This document shows, piece after piece, positions 15,167 through 19,156 of a stretch of 19,156 nucleotides of DNA. Source of the stretch: JBJKRW01 sp046704445 (GTDB taxonomy: Bacteria; Patescibacteriota; Microgenomatia; UBA1406; GWC2-37-13). The notes under the pieces are model-generated. The model saw only the letters and a list, made by a program, of their open reading frames with translations. It did not search any database and was not told the origin of the DNA. Position 1 is the first letter of the stretch; each line of letters starts with the position of its first letter. The stretch is taken from contig JBJKRW010000032.1 in NCBI GenBank assembly GCA_046704445.1, positions 1-19,156 on the forward strand. The letters are read 5' to 3'. Position numbers and translations under genes: made by a program.

Positions 15167-15784
15167 ATGGAAATTTACTGTTTTCCTGTAGGAATGTTGC
15201 GCGCAAACTGCTATCTGCTGGTGAAAAAGAACGCGTGTATCGTGATAGACCCGGGGGATGATGCGGAATTTCTTCTTGAGGAGATACAGCGAAGAAAACT
15301 GAGTCTGTCTGCAATACTGGCTACGCACGGACATTTTGATCATATTATGGCCGCAGGGGAGATGCAGTTAAGCGCGACGGCTCCTTTCTACATACGGAAA
15401 GACGATCTGTTCCTCGTCAAGCGCCTTGCGGCTACCTCAAAACATTTTCTCGGATATGACCCTGTTGTAATTCCTCCTCAAAAAATAATTCACCTTCAGC
15501 CCGGAATTTTATCAGTAGGCTTGTTTCGTATGGAAGTTATTGCTTCCCCGGGGCATACGCCCGGAAGTGCGTGTTTTTACTTTGAATCGGAAAACACACT
15601 TTTTACCGGAGATACTTTATTCAAAGATGCGGTCGGCAGCATTGACCATCAATACAGTAGCGCAAAAGATCTGAAACACTCTGTTCAGGACTTATTTTCA
15701 TTAGCCGCCTCAACTTATGTATACCCCGGACATGGAGAATCTATATCGCTTTCCGACAATCTATATATAGGACAGACCTTTTAA
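15167..15784 (+). CDS. Metallo-beta-lactamase-fold hydrolase (glyoxalase II-like)
   Basis: This 205-residue hydrolase carries the full metal-site set of the MBL fold: THGHFDH (H54, H56, D58, H59), H130 in PGHTPGS, D149 in GDTLF, and H189 in YPGHG. Layout and length resemble the YcbL/GloB-like single-domain group, which hydrolyse thioesters such as S-lactoylglutathione, but the C-terminal glutathione-binding domain of true glyoxalase II is missing. The substrate is therefore unknown. It follows the zinc-ribbon gene by 9 bp. Its stop codon overlaps the stop of the convergent CCA gene in a shared TTAA. Confidence 0.9.
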   Translation: MEIYCFPVGMLRANCYLLVKKNACIVIDPGDDAEFLLEEIQRRKLSLSAILATHGHFDHIMAAGEMQLSATAPFYIRKDDLFLVKRLAATSKHFLGYDPVVIPPQKIIHLQPGILSVGLFRMEVIASPGHTPGSACFYFESENTLFTGDTLFKDAVGSIDHQYSSAKDLKHSVQDLFSLAASTYVYPGHGESISLSDNLYIGQTF

Positions 15785-17163
15785 GTTCCGTCGTTTTTTA
15801 ACACTTTGAGGAGGGAGGGGCGGGTGTTTTTAATTTTCTTTGCTACGACTTTTTCAAAAAGATCCTTCAAAATCTCACCAATCTGTTTTCCGGGTTTGAG
15901 TCCAAGAATTTTCATGATATCGTGTCCGTCGATTTTTAAGTCGGTGACGCTAAAGGGTTGTTTTTGGACCTCTTCAATTCTTTTTTTAAATAATTCGAAT
16001 CTCCATGAGGTGGGAGTGGCTCCCGATCCGATCCGGTCGCCGGTTCTCAGATCCAAAATATCCCGAAGGTACTGCGTTCCGACTTCACGGATAAATCTTC
16101 GGATTGCTTTGTCTGTCTGCAACTCGCTCACCGTGAATTGATGGAATTTGACAAGCCGTATGAGTTTTTCTTTCTGGGAGTTGGAAAGTCGAAGTCGTTC
16201 GGCAACTGCTGTCACAATTGTTGTGCCAGCCACCTCGTGGTTATAAAAGGTTATTATGCCGCTTTTACTGTCTTTTCTGAATGTTTTTGCTTTGCCTACA
16301 TCGTGCAGTAACGCGGCAAATCGGGTGATGGGATCCCCGGACGGGCATGATTTTAAAGACATAACGAGATGTGTTCCGACGTCATAAATATGGTGTCTTT
16401 TCGGGCTTTTTTGCGGAACGGTGAAGCAAATATCGACTTCGGGCAGCACGTAGGAAAGAAGTCCGGTATTTCTCATAAATAAAATTCCCTCCGAAGGATG
16501 TCCGCTTTCCAAAATTTTGAGAAGCTCGTCACGTATTCTCTCCCATGATACATAGGTAATAAGCGAAGCATTCTTCCGTATCGCTGAACGGGTTTTATCT
16601 TCAATCATAAATCCCAGTTCAGCGGCGAATCTGATGGCTCTCATTAAACGCAGTCCGTCTTCACCGAAACGCAGATCCGGATTTCCAACAGTTACAATCA
16701 GTTTTTGGCGGAGATGAGCTTGTCCACCAAAAGGATCAATGAGATCTTTTCCGTCGTATGCAATTGCGTTAATAGTGAAGTCCCTGCGCGCAAGATCCTG
16801 TTCCAGCGAGTCTGCCCATTCGATTTTATCCGGGTGGCGCTTATCAGCATAATTATTTTCTTTACGGAATGTGGTTACTTCAAAAAGCTCGGAATGATTT
16901 TGGATGGTTTGGGATATTCCGACGGTTCCGAATTGATTGTTATAAAAACCGTCGGGAAAAAGCGAGAGAATCTGTTCGGGTCTTGCGTTTGTAGTGAAGT
17001 CCCAGTTGATTCCTTTCTCTATCTTCGGGTATGTTTTTGAGGCCCCGGAGTTTTGCTCAAGGAGCAAAAGATCTCTTACCGCGCCTCCAACCACATAAAT
17101 CCTGAATCCGTTTTTCCGGAACGTTTCAAGGAGTGTATTTACATATTTAGGAAGATGCAACAT
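15781..17163 (-). CDS. cca: CCA-adding tRNA nucleotidyltransferase with HD domain
   Basis: This 460-residue class II enzyme builds or repairs the CCA end of tRNA. Marks are VVGGAVRDLLL (24-34), RRDFTINAIAYD (126-137), the DLRFGEDGLRLMRAIRFAAE segment, and an HD phosphohydrolase domain with LLHDVGKAKTF (about 285-295). The metal-binding DxD motif reads N53-W-D55 in GINWDFTTNA, so the first Asp is replaced by Asn. A 17-residue insert precedes it (LEQNSGASKTYPKIEKG). The rest of the enzyme looks intact. The ATG at 17163 lies 6 nt after a perfect minus-strand TATAAT, so a leaderless message is likely. Its 3' end abuts the MBL-fold gene with no room for a terminator. Confidence 0.93.
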   Translation of the reverse strand: MLHLPKYVNTLLETFRKNGFRIYVVGGAVRDLLLLEQNSGASKTYPKIEKGINWDFTTNARPEQILSLFPDGFYNNQFGTVGISQTIQNHSELFEVTTFRKENNYADKRHPDKIEWADSLEQDLARRDFTINAIAYDGKDLIDPFGGQAHLRQKLIVTVGNPDLRFGEDGLRLMRAIRFAAELGFMIEDKTRSAIRKNASLITYVSWERIRDELLKILESGHPSEGILFMRNTGLLSYVLPEVDICFTVPQKSPKRHHIYDVGTHLVMSLKSCPSGDPITRFAALLHDVGKAKTFRKDSKSGIITFYNHEVAGTTIVTAVAERLRLSNSQKEKLIRLVKFHQFTVSELQTDKAIRRFIREVGTQYLRDILDLRTGDRIGSGATPTSWRFELFKKRIEEVQKQPFSVTDLKIDGHDIMKILGLKPGKQIGEILKDLFEKVVAKKIKNTRPSLLKVLKNDGT

Positions 17164-17165
17164 GA

Positions 17166-17175
17166 TATAATTATA
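17166..17175. promoter_or_regulatory. Palindromic shared -10 element, cca / NUDIX gene
   Basis: TATAATTATA is a perfect palindrome that supplies TATAAT on both strands: 17166-17171 on plus and 17175-17170 on minus. It lies 6 nt before the cca ATG (minus) and 12 nt from the -10 end to the NUDIX ATG at 17184 (plus). The whole gap between the two genes is only 20 bp. No good -35 is seen on either side. Confidence 0.55.
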
Positions 17176-17183
17176 GCTGAATT

Positions 17184-17639
17184 ATGGCGAAAAAATCCGG
17201 AAACATTATCCGCAGCAGTGGACTTCTTCCGGGATCCGACTATGTCGGCGTTGGAGTCTCGGCCGCCATTCTTGACGATGAAAACCGCATCGTTCTTCAG
17301 TTAAGAGGTAAGCGCGCAAGAAATGAACGCGGACTTTGGAAATTGCCCAGCGGAGTGGTGCACTGGGGAGAAAAAGGGGAGGATGCGCTGTTAAGAATCG
17401 TAAAAGAGGAATTGGGGATTAACATACATATATCAAAACTTTTGTTCTGGAAAGAAACGATTCTCCAGAAAGAACACCAGCACTGGATTTCACGGATCTA
17501 TGTGTGTGTGCGCAAAAGCGGAAAGGTAATCAATCTAGTTCCGGAGGAGATCGACGAGGTGAGATGGTTTTCAAAAAATACCCTGCCGCGCAATATTGCC
17601 CTTTTGACTAAAAAAACAGCTGACCTGCTATTTGGATAA
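17184..17639 (+). CDS. NUDIX hydrolase with an altered Nudix box
   Basis: This 151-residue protein has the NUDIX layout. The box runs from G57 to I79 as G-x5-E63-x7-R71-I72-V-K-E75-E76-L-G78-I. The consensus asks for Glu after the Arg (REUxEE), and here it is Ile72. The two later Glu are kept. GLWKLPSGVVHWGE matches the usual GxWxLPGGxxexGE with Ser in place of one Gly. NUDIX enzymes cleave nucleoside diphosphates linked to another group; the substrate is unknown. The opening MAKKSG and the ATG at 17184 are the best start. Its last 32 bp overlap the 3' end of the convergent NUDIX gene. Confidence 0.85.
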   Translation: MAKKSGNIIRSSGLLPGSDYVGVGVSAAILDDENRIVLQLRGKRARNERGLWKLPSGVVHWGEKGEDALLRIVKEELGINIHISKLLFWKETILQKEHQHWISRIYVCVRKSGKVINLVPEEIDEVRWFSKNTLPRNIALLTKKTADLLFG

Positions 17640-18153
17640 TCCGGTTGTATAGAAGAAGTCTGGTTAATGTTTTTGCCTTTTTCAACGTAACCCAACCCGC
17701 ATCATAAAATTCTTTTTTCAGAAATTTGAATTCAATCCGTTCGGTTTCTACGGCAAACCAGAAGTCGTAATGCATTTTGCACGGGTGTTTCGGGTTGTCG
17801 CTCACGTCTTTAATCGAAAGATCGAATAAACGGACGGGCTGTATGGTCAGTTTGATCCCGAGTTCTTCCTGAAATTCCCTCCTGGCCGCCTGTTCGGGTG
17901 TTTCGTGAATTTTTATATGCCCTCCCGGCGGAATCCAGTCATTAGCCTTTATATGATGTCCCAAATAAACCTGGCCCGACGGTATATGAATCGGCAGGAA
18001 GAACGAGCAGAGGTGATTTGCGGGGTTTGTTTCTTTCGTCAGACGGGTTGTTGATCTTATGAACGCGACAAATTCCCGGTAAGTCGATTCTGAAATATAG
18101 GGTTTGTTGTGCAATTTTTTTGCTTCCTGTAGGTAAAGTTTCTGGCTCTTCAT
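17608..18153 (-). CDS. NUDIX hydrolase
   Basis: This 181-residue hydrolase has an intact Nudix box: GGHIKIHETPEQAARREFQEELGI, that is G78-x5-E84-x7-R92-E93-F-Q-E96-E97-L-G99-I. An N-terminal helical region of about 45 residues precedes the fold. The segment HIPSGQVYLGHHIKANDWIP leads into the box as in hydrolases of the MutT type. The substrate is unknown. Its ATG overlaps the nfo stop codon as ATGA, so the two are translationally coupled. A sanitising role toward damaged nucleotides beside a base-excision enzyme is a reasonable inference from context only. Confidence 0.88.
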   Translation of the reverse strand: MKSQKLYLQEAKKLHNKPYISESTYREFVAFIRSTTRLTKETNPANHLCSFFLPIHIPSGQVYLGHHIKANDWIPPGGHIKIHETPEQAARREFQEELGIKLTIQPVRLFDLSIKDVSDNPKHPCKMHYDFWFAVETERIEFKFLKKEFYDAGWVTLKKAKTLTRLLLYNRIIQIAGQLFF

Positions 18154-18986
18154 GATGCTATATATTGTAATATATCAAGATTTTTTTTGTCGGGTCCTTT
18201 GTTGTCGAATCCGGGAGTTTCGATAATGAACGGAAGCCGTGTAAGTCGGGGATGCCGCATGATCAGTCTGAACTCATTGACGGGGATAGTTCCTTTTCCG
18301 ATGTTTTCATGTCGGTCCCTTCCCGAATTAAAAGGATCTTTGCTGTCGTTGAAGTGAAAACATTCCAATCGATGCAATCCTATCTTTTTATCGAACTCCG
18401 ACAGGAACGATTTCAGTTTTTGTTCTGTTGAAAGGTTATATCCTGCGGAATATAAGTGACATGTATCAAGACAGATTCTGACCCGGTCGTTATTGACATC
18501 TCGTACGATATGGCCCAATTCGGACAGCGATTGGCCGATTTTCCGATTCCCCGCATTTTCAATTATAAAGAGAGATCCGGTAGGTGTTTTTTCGAGAACC
18601 TCGATGATATTTCCGATAAGGGTTTGATATCTGGTTTTTGTTTCTTCGCCTTTGTATGATCCCAAATGCACAATGCTTCCTTTTATTTCAAGTTTTTCCG
18701 CAATAGAGAGTTCTGCAATTAAGGAACGCTTTGACAGTTGACCGATACGGTTTCCGTCAGCGAGGTTGATAAGATACGAGGCATGGAAATATACGGGTCC
18801 GATTTGCAAATCCCGCTTTGTTTCTGCAAATTTTTTCATGTTGTTTTCCCCGGCACGAATTTGACGCCATCCTCTTGGTGAAGTCGAAAAAATTTGAAGA
18901 CTTGAACCGCCCATACCCCGGATTTTATGAAGTGCGCGTATATACCCGCCGGTTATGGATACATGTGCTCCGAGCAAGATAGTCAT
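18150..18986 (-). CDS. nfo: Endonuclease IV, AP endonuclease
   Basis: This 278-residue protein has the complete metal-ligand set of endonuclease IV by position and context: H68, H107, E143, D174, H177, H211, D224, H226 and E256. Supporting segments are GAHVSITGG, HASYLINLA, VHLGSYKG, CLDTCHLYSAGYN, FNDSKDPFNSGRDRHENIGKG and IIETPGF. The enzyme cuts the DNA backbone 5' of abasic sites in base-excision repair. Length is normal (E. coli 285). Its ATG overlaps the TGA of the upstream partial gene, and its own TGA overlaps the start of the next NUDIX gene, so three genes form one coupled unit. Confidence 0.97.
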   Translation of the reverse strand: MTILLGAHVSITGGYIRALHKIRGMGGSSLQIFSTSPRGWRQIRAGENNMKKFAETKRDLQIGPVYFHASYLINLADGNRIGQLSKRSLIAELSIAEKLEIKGSIVHLGSYKGEETKTRYQTLIGNIIEVLEKTPTGSLFIIENAGNRKIGQSLSELGHIVRDVNNDRVRICLDTCHLYSAGYNLSTEQKLKSFLSEFDKKIGLHRLECFHFNDSKDPFNSGRDRHENIGKGTIPVNEFRLIMRHPRLTRLPFIIETPGFDNKGPDKKNLDILQYIAS

Positions 18987-19156
18987 AGGATTTCCCGAAT
19001 GCGGTTCCGTATGTTGGGATGGAACTCGAAACCCGAAACTTCATGTTCTGATATCCACCGGTATTCGAGAAGTTTTTTTTCAAGGACAACCGGACCTCTT
19101 GTTTCCAGATCGCATAAAAAATGCTCTCCGTGGAACCAGTTCGTGTTATTGAAGAA
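18983..19156 (-). CDS. Probable NUDIX-like protein, C-terminal part
   Basis: The last 57 residues of a gene that continues past the window edge, translated directly from the minus strand. It reads through TNWFHGEHFLCDL, GPVVLEKKLLEYRWISEHEV and HPNIRNRIREIL to a TGA at 18985-18983. The pattern E..W-S.-EV followed by HP..R..I.EIL resembles the C-terminal end of NUDIX hydrolases, but the Nudix box itself is outside the window. The stop codon overlaps the nfo ATG as ATGA, so the reading frame is clearly real. Assignment to NUDIX is tentative. Confidence 0.55.
   Translation of the reverse strand, partial: FFNNTNWFHGEHFLCDLETRGPVVLEKKLLEYRWISEHEVSGFEFHPNIRNRIREIL

Noticed and set aside
1..19156. 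CRISPR array, insertion sequence, tRNA or rRNA genes, or an alternative genetic code
   Set aside because: No regularly spaced repeats, transposase motifs, or tRNA/rRNA-like stretches were seen by eye. TGA acts as a stop in nfo and in the partial gene upstream of it, so the Gly recoding of Gracilibacteria and SR1 does not apply.

Overview
The window reads as a chromosomal segment of a small-genome bacterium of the Candidate Phyla Radiation (Patescibacteria), most likely the Microgenomates side. This placement is inferred, not proven. It rests on a short IF2 with no N-terminal extension, on DUF4012, DUF3048, DUF4446 and DUF5679 family proteins occurring together, on very tight gene packing, on weak or absent Shine-Dalgarno sequences, and on a condensed nusA-infB cluster. 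The standard bacterial code fits: TGA is used as a stop and Trp is TGG. I see no rRNA, tRNA, CRISPR array, transposon or phage gene. No gap between genes exceeds about 130 bp.

Region 1 (1-8268, minus strand) is an information-processing cluster transcribed right to left: a DUF4012 membrane protein, ribosomal protein L25 (rplY), nusA, infB, a degenerate DHH-fold protein, rmuC and the 5' end of a recJ-like gene. Genes that usually flank nusA-infB (rimP, rbfA, truB) are absent here. The DHH-fold protein sits where an NrnA/DHH phosphoesterase often lies, but it has lost most recognisable catalytic residues. Promoter-like sites precede DUF4012, nusA and rmuC.

Region 2 (8331-9350, plus) holds a cytidylyltransferase-like gene and an RNA 2',3'-cyclic phosphodiesterase (thpR), ending in a bidirectional terminator. 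Converging on it are a 47-residue zinc-ribbon gene (DUF5679) and a small membrane protein (minus strand, 9417-9910).

Region 3 (10000-15784, plus) starts from a near-consensus sigma-70 promoter. It carries DUF4446, DUF3048, a winged-helix protein fused to a degenerate nucleotidyltransferase domain, secD, secF, a protein made of three TopA-type zinc ribbons, and a metallo-beta-lactamase-fold hydrolase.

Region 4 (15781-19156) has a CCA-adding enzyme (minus) back to back with a NUDIX hydrolase (plus). The two appear to share a palindromic -10 element. A translationally coupled minus-strand run follows: a probable NUDIX-like 3' end, endonuclease IV (nfo), and another NUDIX hydrolase.

The most notable points are: (a) at least six genes with a -10-like hexamer 5-8 nt before the start codon, predicting leaderless mRNAs; (b) three proteins with an apparent active-site loss or substitution (DHH protein, CCA enzyme, first NUDIX) plus a winged-helix protein with a degenerate NTase domain; (c) a stand-alone triple zinc-ribbon protein; (d) long disordered C-terminal tails on three neighbouring expression-machinery proteins.
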